Assembly (NCBI GenBank): GCA_036271795.1
Contig: DATAZY010000087.1
Location: forward strand, 35,887 to 99,886
DNA from: Galbitalea sp036271795
Lineage (GTDB): Bacteria; Actinomycetota; Actinomycetes; Actinomycetales; Microbacteriaceae
Reading direction: 5' to 3'
Length of the DNA: 64,000 nucleotides
The notes under the pieces were generated by a model that worked only from the letters and a program-made list of their open reading frames with translations, did no database searches and was not told where the DNA came from. Both the position numbers and the translations under genes were made by a program. Below are positions 7,070 to 16,201 of this stretch, in pieces (the stretch's first letter is position 1; each line of letters starts with the position of its first letter).

Positions 7070-8185
7070 GTGAAGCTCAAGAATGTGGCAGCGGTGGGCG
7101 CTATCGCCCTCGTAACCGCGATTGCACTCTCGTCCTGCTCCAGCACGCCCGCGACTAAGCCGACCGCAACCAAGTCGGCTGCGCCGACAGTCGACCTGAG
7201 CACGCTCAGCGGCACGATCACTTCCGGCGGCTCCAGCGCCCAGGCCAACGCGCAGGCCGCGTGGACCGCCGCGTTCACCTCGGTTGCGACCGGTGTGACC
7301 ATTAACTACGACAAGTCGCAGGGCTCCGGCGGCGGCGTCACCAACTGGCTCGGCGGCAGCTACGACTTCGCCGGCACCGACTCGGCACTCAACCCGACTC
7401 AGGTTTCGTCGGCCGCCACAACCTGTGGAGCCGGTGGCGGACTTGACCTTCCGGTATACCTCTCGGGCGTTGCGATCATCTTCAACCTGCCTGGTGTGAC
7501 CAAGCTGAACCTCGATTCCACAACCATCGCGAAGATCTTTAACAAGACGATCACCACGTGGAATGACCCCGCGATCGCCGCACTCAACTCCGGAGTAACT
7601 CTCCCCCCCGACCCGATCACGCCCGTCGTCCGCGCTGACGGATCCGGCACTACCGCGAACTTCACCACCTACCTCAGCGAGACCCAGCCGAGCATCTGGA
7701 CCTACCCGGTTTCGACCGCGTGGCCGGTTACCGGTGAGAGCGCCCAGCAGGGTGGATCGGGAATCGTCTCCACGGTTACCGCCGGCAAGGACACCATCGG
7801 ATACGCCGATCAGAGCTCGGTGGGAACCGCAACCCAGGCCTCGATCCAGTTGGGCACGAGCGGCTCGACTTTCGTGAAGTACTCTGCCGCAGGCGCGACC
7901 AAGGCTTTTGCCGCCTCTGCGACCAGCGCACCGAGCGGTACGGGTGACCTTACGCAGAAGATCGACGTTACGAAGATCACGGCTGGATACCCGATCCCGC
8001 TGCTTTCGTACGACGTTGTCTGCACTCAGTTCAAGGACCCAGCGCAGGCGAAGTTGGCTGCCGCCTACATCGGCTTCATCGACAGCACGAACGGCCAGGC
8101 AGTTGCAGCGAAGAACGCTGGTGCAGCGCCGCTGCCCGCCTCTATCCTTGCTGATGTCGCGACTAGTCTGAAGCTCGTCAAGTAG
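7070..8185 (+). CDS. pstS: Phosphate-binding lipoprotein PstS
   Basis: High-affinity phosphate-binding component of the Pst ABC importer, anchored outside the membrane. The signal peptide ends in the lipobox LSSC at about residues 21-24. Binding-loop motifs are SGGSSAQANAQAAW and RADGSGTTANFT. I chose the GTG at 7070, giving MKLKNVAAVG, because GAAAGG lies seven bases before it and the longer in-frame start at 7031 would place charged residues before the signal. 371 residues, normal for the family. It is first in the pstSCAB operon behind a three-unit PHO box. A small hairpin (8210-8222) lies between pstS and pstC and may help give the usual excess of pstS transcript. Confidence 0.96.
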   Translation: MKLKNVAAVGAIALVTAIALSSCSSTPATKPTATKSAAPTVDLSTLSGTITSGGSSAQANAQAAWTAAFTSVATGVTINYDKSQGSGGGVTNWLGGSYDFAGTDSALNPTQVSSAATTCGAGGGLDLPVYLSGVAIIFNLPGVTKLNLDSTTIAKIFNKTITTWNDPAIAALNSGVTLPPDPITPVVRADGSGTTANFTTYLSETQPSIWTYPVSTAWPVTGESAQQGGSGIVSTVTAGKDTIGYADQSSVGTATQASIQLGTSGSTFVKYSAAGATKAFAASATSAPSGTGDLTQKIDVTKITAGYPIPLLSYDVVCTQFKDPAQAKLAAAYIGFIDSTNGQAVAAKNAGAAPLPASILADVATSLKLVK

Positions 8186-8242
8186 TCCCCGTTTCATCCA
8201 CCGTCTGGTCTGCCACGGGCAGCTAGCTCAAGAAAGAATGAC

Positions 8243-9409
8243 GTGAGCGAAACCCCTGCGGACGCAAAGGTCCAGACGAGCCGCACCAGCCAAGATAATT
8301 TGGTAAGCAACATCGTGAACCGCCCTGGCGCTCCAATCGGGAGCGCCAGGGCGGGACGCGCAAAGTCTCGCCCGGCCGACCGGATCTTCAAGGGCTTGAG
8401 CACTGGCGCCGCCTCACTGATCATGGTGATTCTGGCGGGCGTCGCGATCTTCCTGATTGTCAAGTCGATCCCTGCCATCACGGCGAACTGGGCAACGAAT
8501 CCCGAGCTGTCGACGGGAGTCACCCAGGGTCACAACTCGTTCTGGGGATACGTCGCACCGCTGATCTGGGGAACGGTCTTCGTCTCCGCCATCGGCCTGA
8601 TTATCGGCGCCCCGATCGCTATCGGAATTGCCCTCTTCATCTCGCACTACTCGCCACGGAGAATCGCCGGCGTACTGAGCTACATCGTGGATCTGCTCGC
8701 GGCTGTCCCGTCAATCGTTTTCGGCCTCTGGGGCATTTTCGTCATCCGTCCGTTCCTCATCCCGCTGACCCACTGGCTGAACCAGTACCTCGGCTGGATA
8801 CCCTTCTTCGGCGGCCAGGCCTCCGCTACCGGCTCGACCCTCCTTGCAGGCGCCGTGGTTCTTGCCGTCATGGTCATTCCGATTATCACGGCGATCTCCC
8901 GGGAGATCTTCCTGCAGACTCCGCGTCTGCACGAAGAAGCGGCCCTCGCCATGGGCGCGACGAAGTGGGAGATGATCCGTCTCGCGGTTTTCCCTTACGC
9001 GCGCTCAGGCATGATCAGCGCCATCCTGCTTGGCCTCGGCCGCGCACTCGGTGAAACCATGGCGATCGCACTCATCGTCTCACCGTCGCTCATCTTCTCG
9101 CTCAAGATCCTGACTGATGGCCAGAACTCGCAGACGGTCGCGGCGAACGCCGCGCTCAACTTTCCGGATGCCAACGATCTCCAGCGAGATGCCCTCATCG
9201 GCACCGGACTGATGCTGTTCGTCATCTCGTTCGCCGTCAACCTGGTCGCCCGAATCATCGTCGCCCGTACCGGTCCGGACGCGAAGAGCAGGAAGACGAA
9301 GCGCCGCGTCGCGCAGTTGCCGCCGTCGGATCCGAGTTCCGTCCTGCTTGTTGACGCCGAGGCGGGCCCGCTCCACGCCCATTCGATCGAAGGGTCCCAA
9401 CGCGCATGA
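8243..9409 (+). CDS. pstC: Phosphate ABC transporter permease PstC
   Basis: Integral membrane subunit of the Pst importer. The first roughly 50 residues are polar and cytoplasmic, followed by six membrane spans. The EAA loop typical of binding-protein-dependent permeases is seen as EEAALAMGATKWEMIRLAVFPYARSG. The start is GTG at 8243; the nearby ATG at 8239 meets a stop after two codons. 388 residues, slightly long because of the N-terminal and C-terminal tails. Its stop overlaps the pstA ATG by four bases. Confidence 0.95.
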   Translation: MSETPADAKVQTSRTSQDNLVSNIVNRPGAPIGSARAGRAKSRPADRIFKGLSTGAASLIMVILAGVAIFLIVKSIPAITANWATNPELSTGVTQGHNSFWGYVAPLIWGTVFVSAIGLIIGAPIAIGIALFISHYSPRRIAGVLSYIVDLLAAVPSIVFGLWGIFVIRPFLIPLTHWLNQYLGWIPFFGGQASATGSTLLAGAVVLAVMVIPIITAISREIFLQTPRLHEEAALAMGATKWEMIRLAVFPYARSGMISAILLGLGRALGETMAIALIVSPSLIFSLKILTDGQNSQTVAANAALNFPDANDLQRDALIGTGLMLFVISFAVNLVARIIVARTGPDAKSRKTKRRVAQLPPSDPSSVLLVDAEAGPLHAHSIEGSQRA

Positions 9410-10512
9410 CCGCGCCATCCGTGACACGCTCCTCGGTTCCGAAGGGCCCCATTGTCAACTCGCTGAAGACGGGCCAGCTGCCGAGGTTCATCGAGCTCTA
9501 CACCCTCATTGGCGCGCTTGCGCTCAGCGCGGCCATCCTTATTGCACTCGGTTTTAACATTGTCGGCTGGCTGGTTATTACCGCGATCATTTACCTGGTT
9601 TGCATCGGTGTGATGTCGTCACTCGTGGAAAATCGACGTAAGGCGACGGATCGCGTCATCCGCGGCCTCGTGACCGTCGCATTCCTTGTGGCCATGGCTC
9701 CCCTGATTTCTACCCTGTACACGGTCGCCGCCCGCGGCATCGGCGAGATCAACTGGAACTTCATCTCAACGACCACCGCGCACGTGTTCAACCCCAAGAC
9801 GCTCGTGGTCTCGGTCAACATCGGTGCGTGGCAGGCGATCGTCGGCACGTTGATCATCACCGGCATTGCGGCCCTCATGTCGATTCCGATCGGAATCCTT
9901 ACCGCGATCTACCTGGTCGAATACTCGCAGCGCTCGACCTGGATGTCGCGAACGGTCACGTTCCTCGTCGACGTCATGACCGGCATCCCGTCCATCGTCG
10001 CGGGCCTGTTCGCCTTCTCGCTGTTCTCGCTCATCGTCGGGCCGAAGGCATTCAGCGGATTCTCCGCATCGGTCGCCCTGTCTGTCCTCATGATCCCGAT
10101 TGTTGTGCGCTCGAGCGAGGAAATGCTCAAGCTCGTCTCACTTGAGCTCCGCGAGGCGTCCTACGCCCTCGGGGTTTCCAAGTTCGCGACCATCACGAAG
10201 ATCGTGCTTCCCACCGCCATTGCGGGCCTCGTCACCGGCGTGATGCTGGCGATCGCCCGGGTCATCGGTGAGACCGCGCCGATCTTCATGGCCGCAAGCT
10301 TCACCGACAACTTCAACGCGAATCCGTTCAACGGGCCAATGCAGACCCTGCCGGTCGAGGCGTACACCGGTTACAAGTTCCCCAGCACCGACATCCAGGG
10401 ATCGATCAACTCCGCGTGGGGCGCCGCGCTCCTGCTGATCTTCCTTGTCATCATCCTGAACTTGATTGCGCGCCTGGTGGCGAGGTTCTTCTCGCCCAAG
10501 GGCCTGCGCTAG
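9406..10512 (+). CDS. pstA: Phosphate ABC transporter permease PstA
   Basis: Second membrane subunit of the Pst importer; pairs with PstC to form the channel. The EAA loop is REASYALGVSKFATITKIVLPTAIAG, followed by the conserved ARVIGETAPIF. The start overlaps the pstC stop (ATGA). 368 residues with additional N-terminal spans (roughly residues 30-75) before the six-span core, as in many actinobacterial PstA proteins. Confidence 0.95.
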   Translation: MTAPSVTRSSVPKGPIVNSLKTGQLPRFIELYTLIGALALSAAILIALGFNIVGWLVITAIIYLVCIGVMSSLVENRRKATDRVIRGLVTVAFLVAMAPLISTLYTVAARGIGEINWNFISTTTAHVFNPKTLVVSVNIGAWQAIVGTLIITGIAALMSIPIGILTAIYLVEYSQRSTWMSRTVTFLVDVMTGIPSIVAGLFAFSLFSLIVGPKAFSGFSASVALSVLMIPIVVRSSEEMLKLVSLELREASYALGVSKFATITKIVLPTAIAGLVTGVMLAIARVIGETAPIFMAASFTDNFNANPFNGPMQTLPVEAYTGYKFPSTDIQGSINSAWGAALLLIFLVIILNLIARLVARFFSPKGLR

Positions 10513-10549
10513 CCCGACAGACTTACTCCAACAGTTAAGGAACCCGCAG

Positions 10550-11329
10550 TTGTCCAAGCGAATCGAAGTCAAGGATCTGAACGTCTATTACGGCGACTTC
10601 CTTGCCGTTGAAGACGTGTCGATCACGATCGAGCCGCGCACCGTCACCGCGTTCATCGGCCCGTCCGGATGCGGCAAGTCGACGTTCCTGCGCACTCTCA
10701 ACCGCATGCACGAGGTCATCCCCGGCGCCCATGTGAAGGGCGAGGTCTACATCGACGGAAACGACCTCTACGCGCCGGGCGTCGACCCTGTACTCGTGCG
10801 TCGCCAGGTCGGGATGGTGTTCCAGCGCCCGAACCCGTTCCCCACGATGTCGATTCGCGAGAATGTCCTTGCCGGTGTGCGCCTCAACAACCGTCGCATC
10901 TCGAAGACTGACGCGGACGATCTGGTCGAGAAGTCACTCAAGGGGGCGAACCTTTGGAACGAGGTCAGGGATCGCCTGCACCTGCCCGGCCAGGGCCTGT
11001 CCGGCGGACAGCAGCAGCGACTCTGCATCGCCCGCGCGATCGCCGTCTCGCCGGAAGTCATCCTGATGGATGAGCCGTGTTCCGCACTCGATCCGATCTC
11101 GACTCTCGCGATCGAGGACCTCATCGAGGAACTGAAGTCCGAGTACACCATCGTGATCGTCACTCACAACATGCAGCAGGCCAGCCGCGTCTCCGACCAC
11201 ACGGCATTCTTCAACATCGCCGGAACCGGCAAGCCCGGCAAACTCATCGAATTCGACGACACGAAGCGGATCTTCTCGAATCCGACCGTGCAGGCGACGG
11301 AAGACTACGTCTCGGGCAAGTTCGGATAG
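10550..11329 (+). CDS. pstB: Phosphate ABC transporter ATP-binding protein PstB
   Basis: ATPase driving phosphate import. Walker A GPSGCGKST, Q-loop QRPNPFPTMSI (typical of PstB), signature LSGGQQQRLCIARA, Walker B VILMDEPCSALDP and the H-loop histidine in IVTHNMQQA are all present. I placed the start at TTG 10550, with TAAGGA about eight bases upstream, giving 259 residues, exactly the usual PstB length; the longer in-frame reading runs back into pstA. Last gene of the operon; no phoU follows in this window. Confidence 0.95.
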   Translation: MSKRIEVKDLNVYYGDFLAVEDVSITIEPRTVTAFIGPSGCGKSTFLRTLNRMHEVIPGAHVKGEVYIDGNDLYAPGVDPVLVRRQVGMVFQRPNPFPTMSIRENVLAGVRLNNRRISKTDADDLVEKSLKGANLWNEVRDRLHLPGQGLSGGQQQRLCIARAIAVSPEVILMDEPCSALDPISTLAIEDLIEELKSEYTIVIVTHNMQQASRVSDHTAFFNIAGTGKPGKLIEFDDTKRIFSNPTVQATEDYVSGKFG

Positions 11330-11331
11330 TC

Positions 11332-11394
11332 CGACGCACGGCGTCGAGCTATCCGAAGATTGAGTAGCTTCGTCTAGCGGCGCGTATCGAAATC
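11332..11394. other. Short hairpin and imperfect inverted repeat between convergent genes
   Basis: CGACGC-ACG-GCGTCG (11332-11346) forms a 6-bp stem. Behind it, 11358-11394 runs from GATTGAGTAGCTTCG to CGCGTATCGAAATC, which looks like a dispersed intergenic repeat unit. Both lie between the convergent ends of pstB and rskA, so they may act as a bidirectional transcription end, although no T-run is present. Confidence 0.4.
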
Positions 11395-11399
11395 TAAGC

Positions 11400-12206
11400 C
11401 TAGGCGGAGGCGATCGCGACGATCGGTTTCGTCGTCGGAGCCTTCGATCCGCCCGCTGGCTCGACGGTAACTCCGACCGTGTCACCCTTCGTCATCGTGC
11501 CGGACAGCACCTGCAGTGTGCTCGCGCCCTTCGATTCGAACAACCCGGCGGGCGTCGGCGTTCCGGCCGAGTTGATGTACCAGAGTTCGTAGGTTTTGCC
11601 TGCGGGCAGAGTCTTCAGACCTTTGCCGATGAGCACCGACTTCTTCAGATGCAGCGACCAGACGAGAGTCGCGGTGCCACCGGTCGACACGGATGCCTGC
11701 GCACGCTGGACGTCGGACGCCGTTGTGATCGCGGCGAGCGCGTCCGCCTGCTGGCTGCTGTTCGCCCCCTGGATTGCAACATTGGTGCCAACGATCCCGC
11801 CCACGATGAGCAGGACGGCTGCTGCCGCCGCAGTGATCGCGACCGCCGGTCGCGTGTACCAGCGGGTTCGCGCTTTGCTGAGTGCGGCGCCCGTGGAACC
11901 GGGTAGGGCGTCCGGTTCTTCCTCGAGGGCAGGCACAGCGCGCAGGGCGCGCACCGGGGCATCCTCGCGCGGAAGCTGCGGAGTCTGGCTGAGCCGAGCC
12001 ATGATGTTCTGCTTGAGCGCCGGTGACGGATCAACGGGGTCGACCGCCATCCCGAGCAGCACAGCCGTATCGGTCAATTCGGTCACCTCACTTCTCAACT
12101 CCGCGGAGTCCGCAAGCAGACCTTCAAATTCCTCCCGTTCGTCGGCGTCCATCGCGCCGAGCACGTATGAGCCACTGCCAGCGAAGTTCCTGTTGTTGGC
12201 CATCAC
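11400..12206 (-). CDS. rskA: Anti-sigma-K factor RskA
   Basis: Membrane-bound anti-sigma factor. The N-terminal cytoplasmic domain (about 1-110) has the typical YVLGAMDADEREEFE opening. A single span is at about 123-145 (PAVAITAAAAAVLLIVGGIV). The extracytoplasmic RskA domain contains GKTYELWYINSAGTPTPAGLF, the family hallmark. The ATG overlaps the sigK stop (ATGA), so sigma and anti-sigma factors are made together. By family knowledge it sequesters SigK until regulated intramembrane proteolysis. Confidence 0.9.
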   Translation of the reverse strand: MMANNRNFAGSGSYVLGAMDADEREEFEGLLADSAELRSEVTELTDTAVLLGMAVDPVDPSPALKQNIMARLSQTPQLPREDAPVRALRAVPALEEEPDALPGSTGAALSKARTRWYTRPAVAITAAAAAVLLIVGGIVGTNVAIQGANSSQQADALAAITTASDVQRAQASVSTGGTATLVWSLHLKKSVLIGKGLKTLPAGKTYELWYINSAGTPTPAGLFESKGASTLQVLSGTMTKGDTVGVTVEPAGGSKAPTTKPIVAIASA

Positions 12207-12805
12207 GACGCCACCCCCAATTCATCGCGCAGACGGATCATCCCGTCACGCAGGCGCGTCTTGACCGTGCCGACCGGCACGTTCAGCATCTCCGCCACCT
12301 CGCTGTGGCTGTAGCCGCCGTAATACGAGAGAGTGACAGCCTGCCGCTGCAATTCCGTTAGTCGTTGCAAAGCCTGCCCAACCCTTTCGTGCTCGACCCG
12401 TATCTCGACGGACTCGGAAACCGAGTCGTATTCCGTGTCCATGTCCCGTAAACCAATTTTGGTGTCCCGGTCGCGTGTCGACTGGGATGAACGGATCCGG
12501 TCCACCGCCCTGCGATGCGCCATCGTGAGGATCCAGGTTGTTGCGCTCCCTCTCGCAGGGTCGTAGCGCTTCGCGTTCTGCCACACTTCGAGAAAGATCT
12601 CCTGCGTCACCTCTTCTGACTGTGCATGATCCTTCAGCAGCCGACGCACAAGGCCGAGCACCCGACTGGATGACCGGTCATAGAGTTCGCCAAACGCGGC
12701 TTGGTCGCCCTCCGCAACCAGACCGAGTAGATCGTTCAGAGATACCGGCACAGGATTATCCCTGTCAGTATCTTTTTCGAGATCCGAGCTCACCAGCCTA
12801 AGCAT
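12203..12805 (-). CDS. sigK: ECF sigma factor, SigK type
   Basis: ECF sigma-70 factor of 200 residues. Region 2 (about 28-100) has AFGELYDRSSSRVLG, SEEVTQEIFLEVW and TWILTMAHRRAVDRIRS. Region 4 (about 140-195) has LTELQRQAVTLSYYGGYSHSEVAEMLNVPVGTVKTRLRDGM, the promoter -35-binding helix-turn-helix. It pairs with the overlapping rskA gene, which supports a SigK identity. The start at 12805 is ATG; an internal GTG five codons later is possible. The regulon cannot be read here. Confidence 0.88.
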   Translation of the reverse strand: MLRLVSSDLEKDTDRDNPVPVSLNDLLGLVAEGDQAAFGELYDRSSSRVLGLVRRLLKDHAQSEEVTQEIFLEVWQNAKRYDPARGSATTWILTMAHRRAVDRIRSSQSTRDRDTKIGLRDMDTEYDSVSESVEIRVEHERVGQALQRLTELQRQAVTLSYYGGYSHSEVAEMLNVPVGTVKTRLRDGMIRLRDELGVAS

Positions 12806-12851
12806 GACAGTCCACGGTCATGATTCGGCGCGGGGGCCCCGGCGGTTTGGT

Positions 12852-14408
12852 CTAGGCGGTCCGAACCACTCTCGAGGTCGCGAGGACGTTACCCCTGAAG
12901 TCCAGCGCCTGCACAGCTACGGCGGCCGCCCGGGGGACGGACGAAGCTGTCTCGAAGCCCGAACGCGGGACGATCATCGCCTGGGAGAGACTGCTCGCAC
13001 CATCGCCGGTCAGGATTCGCCAGTGCCGAACCTCCGTCGCGCCGTTCCAGCTGACGTAGATTCGCGTCTTGTTGCCGACTATGGAGGCGGCGATATCCGG
13101 AACAGTTGTCGGACTCGCGACCCACTCCGAGCGGAATACCCGATAGGTTGCGGTACCAACGTGAGTCATCTCGTAGACGAGCCTGCCGTCGCCGGTGTAT
13201 TCGGTGACGACGGGGTTGTCGCCCCAGCCGATCAGGACGTTGCCATTGACCAGTGGCTGGACGCTGCCCTCCGCTGGCGCGAGGATGCCGTGATCGTAGG
13301 ACTTCTGCAACCCGACGGTTCTCGCCGCCTCGTCGACATTGAGGACGAACGCCTGCGACGTGGTCGGGTCGCCCGCCGTCCTCGAGTGGTTATTGAAAAG
13401 AGTGAACACCCCGTCAGATCGCTTCCTGACGTGATGTTGCCAGGCGAACTGCGCGTTTTTCGCAATCGTGAACTCGTTCTTGCGGCCGCCCATCCGCCAT
13501 TTGATCGCGCCCGACTTGCGGTCGACTGCATAAACGGTATGCATGTGGCGAGCGGAAATGTATAGCGTCGTACCGTCCGCGTCGTAGTCGATCGAATTGA
13601 AGTGAAACGGGTCGAATGGGCTTGCCGCACTCTTGCCGTTGCCGTCGGCCTGGTTGGCGACAAATGCGTAGGTGTCCGCCAGGTCGATGTGGTCCTGCGC
13701 GCTCCAGTCGAGAAGCACCGCGCCGGTTTTTACGTCGACCTCCTGGACATGGCAGTTCATGATGTAGCCGTTGCGAGGCCCCTTGACGGCTGTCAGGTCC
13801 GCTTTGGCTGTCGGGTACGCGGTCATCAGAGCAGTGCCCCACGGGGTGAGATGGAATTCGTGCAGGTCCGCGTTCATGCCCGGCCCTGTCTTCACTTTGG
13901 CAATCGTCCGGTAGCTGGTGTCGAGGATGTTCCCGACGCCGTCGCCGTGCCCGAGGTCTACGGTTCCGGACCAGAAGGTCAATACCGGCTTGCCTTCGAA
14001 GGACTGCACCTTGACGTCCGTCATTTGGATGCCAGCGGGCCCGATCCACACGGCGTCACCACTGTTGTCCATGATCATGCCGTGGAAGACCGTCGCCGTC
14101 TCCGGCTCGATGAAGAGGTAGCCGGGCGCCGTCTCCCCCAACTGGCGGGTGACCACGCTTTGCGCCTTCAGGTTCGTGCTCTTGAACGAGCGGACCGGAA
14201 GAGTTGGCGCAAGCGGTCCGGTCGCCGGAGTCGTTGTCGCCGTGGAATGGGGGCTGGTCAATTCGCCCGCGACCACAGCGAGCGCCACTCCCCCGCCGGC
14301 TATCGCACCCAGGGCAAGAAAGCCGCGTCGGGTGTAGGGGAGCTGCCTCTTCGTGACCTGCCCGTTGGGTTCCGTTGCGGGCTTCGATACGCGATCGGAA
14401 TCTGACAT
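12852..14408 (-). CDS. Arylsulfotransferase-family secreted protein, copy 1
   Basis: Large exported protein of the bacterial arylsulfotransferase (ASST, PF14269-type) family, a beta-propeller fold. The N-terminus carries a twin-arginine-like signal, RRGFLALGAIAGGG, at about residues 26-40. Family features include LHEFHLTPWGTALMT, a DWSAQDHI-type propeller strand, FHFNSIDYDADGTTLYISARHMHTVYAVDRKSG and QHHVRKRSDGVFTLFNNHSR with conserved histidines. I chose ATG 14408 (518 residues); a longer TTG reading at 14444 has no ribosome site. A paralogue lies immediately upstream, with many identical blocks, so this is a tandem duplication. Substrate and true sulfotransferase activity are not established for actinobacterial members. 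Confidence 0.85.
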   Translation of the reverse strand: MSDSDRVSKPATEPNGQVTKRQLPYTRRGFLALGAIAGGGVALAVVAGELTSPHSTATTTPATGPLAPTLPVRSFKSTNLKAQSVVTRQLGETAPGYLFIEPETATVFHGMIMDNSGDAVWIGPAGIQMTDVKVQSFEGKPVLTFWSGTVDLGHGDGVGNILDTSYRTIAKVKTGPGMNADLHEFHLTPWGTALMTAYPTAKADLTAVKGPRNGYIMNCHVQEVDVKTGAVLLDWSAQDHIDLADTYAFVANQADGNGKSAASPFDPFHFNSIDYDADGTTLYISARHMHTVYAVDRKSGAIKWRMGGRKNEFTIAKNAQFAWQHHVRKRSDGVFTLFNNHSRTAGDPTTSQAFVLNVDEAARTVGLQKSYDHGILAPAEGSVQPLVNGNVLIGWGDNPVVTEYTGDGRLVYEMTHVGTATYRVFRSEWVASPTTVPDIAASIVGNKTRIYVSWNGATEVRHWRILTGDGASSLSQAMIVPRSGFETASSVPRAAAVAVQALDFRGNVLATSRVVRTA

Positions 14409-14469
14409 ACGTACTCGATAGCAGTCAGGTCTGAGAGATGTCAAAGAATTGATACAGAAAACTTTGGAC

Positions 14470-14545
14470 CCGGGCCGCAGAACGCCTCTCGGCGCAAGGC
14501 CGCTCGAAGCGGCTATTAGTGGAGCCCGGGGTTACTGCGGCCCGG
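14470..14545. repeat. Nested inverted repeats between the ASST paralogues
   Basis: CCGGGCCGCAG (14470-14480) is repeated perfectly in inverse at 14535-14545. Inside, GCCGCT-CGA-AGCGGC (14499-14513) makes a tight hairpin. The structure fills most of the 162-bp gap between the duplicated genes and could be a terminator, a processing site or a trace of the duplication. Confidence 0.6.
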
Positions 14546-14570
14546 AGACAACCATTTTAGCGGACGCGAG

Positions 14571-16121
14571 TTATGCCGACAGAACCGCCTTCGACCTGCC
14601 AATAATCGACCCGGACTCGTCGAGCGCCTGAACGGCGATCACCGAGCTTCTGGGCACGGTGGCGACGGTCTCGAACCCGGAACGAGCCACGATGACGGCC
14701 TGCGTCAGGCTGCCCGCATCCTTGCCGGTCATGATGCGCCACTTTCTGACTTCGGTCGCGCCATTCCAGCTCACATATACCTTTGACATCGCGCCCTTGG
14801 TCTCGACAGCGATGACAGGCTTAGTTGTCGGATGGGCCACCCATTCGTGGCGGAAGCTTCGATAGGACGCAGACCCGACGTGTGTCGCCTTGTAAACGAG
14901 CTTCCCGTCGCCCGTGTACTCCGTTATGACCGGATTGCCACCCCAGCCAATCAGCACGTTTCCGTTCTCGAGCGGTTGAACGCTTCCCTGCGCCGTCGAC
15001 AGGATGCCGTGATCGAACGACCTCTGCAGGGACACGGTGCGCGAAGCCTCATCGACGTTGAGCAGCAATCCGCTCGAGGTCACAGGGTCTGTGGATGTCC
15101 TCGAATGGTTGTTGAAGACGGTGAATATGCCATCGGTCCGCTTGCGGACGTGATGCTGCCAAGCGAATTGCGCGTTCTTGTCAATTGCGAAATCACTCTT
15201 CTTACCGCCCATCCGCCACTTCACCGCACCGGTCTTGCGGTCAATGGCGTAAATGGTGTGGGTGTGACGCCCGGAGATGTACAGCGTAGTGCCGTCTTTG
15301 TCGTAGTCGATCGAGTTGAGATGGTAGGCATCGAACCCGGTCGTTGGCGTCTTGCCGAGGCCATCGCCGGGGTCCTTGACGTCGGCGTAGGTCTCGGCCA
15401 CGGGGACGTGATCGAGCGCGCTCCAACTCAGGAGCACCGCGCCCGTCCTGATGTCGACCTCCTGAATGTGACCGTTGAGCAGGTAACCACTGGCCGGCCC
15501 ACCCACAGACGACAGATCTGCCTTCTCGGTTGGGTATGCAGTCATCAACGCCGTACCCCACGGCGTGAGATGGAACTCGTGCAGGTCGGCATCCATGCCG
15601 GGGCCGGTTTTTACGACGGCGATCGTCCGGTAGCTCGCGTCGAGAATATTGCCGACGCCCTTGCCATGCCCCCCGGCAACGTTGCCCGACCAGTACGTCA
15701 GCACGGGTTTGCCCTCGAAGGTCTGCACCGCGACGTCGGTCATCGAGGCCCCGGAAGGATCGATCCACACCGCCTCGCCACCGTTATCGACAATCATGCC
15801 GTTGAAAATGGTGGTCTCGGGTTCGATGAACAGGTATCCCGGAGCGGTCTCCCCGGTCTGCTCCGTAATCATGGCCTGAGCTTTCAGTCGGGTGCTCTTG
15901 AAGGATCGCGACGGAAGGGCCACTGCACCGGTGTGAGCCGGCGCACCACGGGTCGTCTCGCCAAGAACCACCGCGGTTGCAATCCCGGCGCCAAGGATTG
16001 CGCCGACGGCAATGACGCGTCGACGCGAATACAACTCGGGCTTAGTCACGAGAGGCTTGCCCGAGTCGCCCTTTGCATCGACGGCGGATTCCAGATTTGT
16101 GTGAGAACTCTCAGAATGCAT
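14571..16121 (-). CDS. Arylsulfotransferase-family secreted protein, copy 2
   Basis: Paralogue of the downstream ASST gene, 516 residues, starting at ATG 16121. The signal region has SRRRVIAVGAILGAGIATAVV at about residues 32-52, again Tat-like. Shared blocks with copy 1 include LHEFHLTPWGTALMTAYPT, SIDYDKDGTTLYISGRHTHTIYAIDRKTG and QHHVRKRTDGIFTVFNNHSR. Divergence is concentrated in the N-terminus and in the loop after LLSWSALDH, so the copies may have different substrates. The two genes are co-directional. By family they would act outside the membrane on aromatic or alcohol acceptors; the activity is inferred only. Confidence 0.85.
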   Translation of the reverse strand: MHSESSHTNLESAVDAKGDSGKPLVTKPELYSRRRVIAVGAILGAGIATAVVLGETTRGAPAHTGAVALPSRSFKSTRLKAQAMITEQTGETAPGYLFIEPETTIFNGMIVDNGGEAVWIDPSGASMTDVAVQTFEGKPVLTYWSGNVAGGHGKGVGNILDASYRTIAVVKTGPGMDADLHEFHLTPWGTALMTAYPTEKADLSSVGGPASGYLLNGHIQEVDIRTGAVLLSWSALDHVPVAETYADVKDPGDGLGKTPTTGFDAYHLNSIDYDKDGTTLYISGRHTHTIYAIDRKTGAVKWRMGGKKSDFAIDKNAQFAWQHHVRKRTDGIFTVFNNHSRTSTDPVTSSGLLLNVDEASRTVSLQRSFDHGILSTAQGSVQPLENGNVLIGWGGNPVITEYTGDGKLVYKATHVGSASYRSFRHEWVAHPTTKPVIAVETKGAMSKVYVSWNGATEVRKWRIMTGKDAGSLTQAVIVARSGFETVATVPRSSVIAVQALDESGSIIGRSKAVLSA

Positions 16122-16201
16122 ACGCCTTGGCTATCGGCCCAGTCTGGGGATTGAGCAAGAATGCGGGTCGAAAATCGTAAGAATGGCTCCCGCGGGCGGA
16201 T

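Noticed and set aside
14376..14400. Second copy of the intergenic repeat seen at 11358-11394 (TTCGATACGCG)
   Set aside because: Only about 11 bases match, within a coding region, so chance similarity is sufficient.
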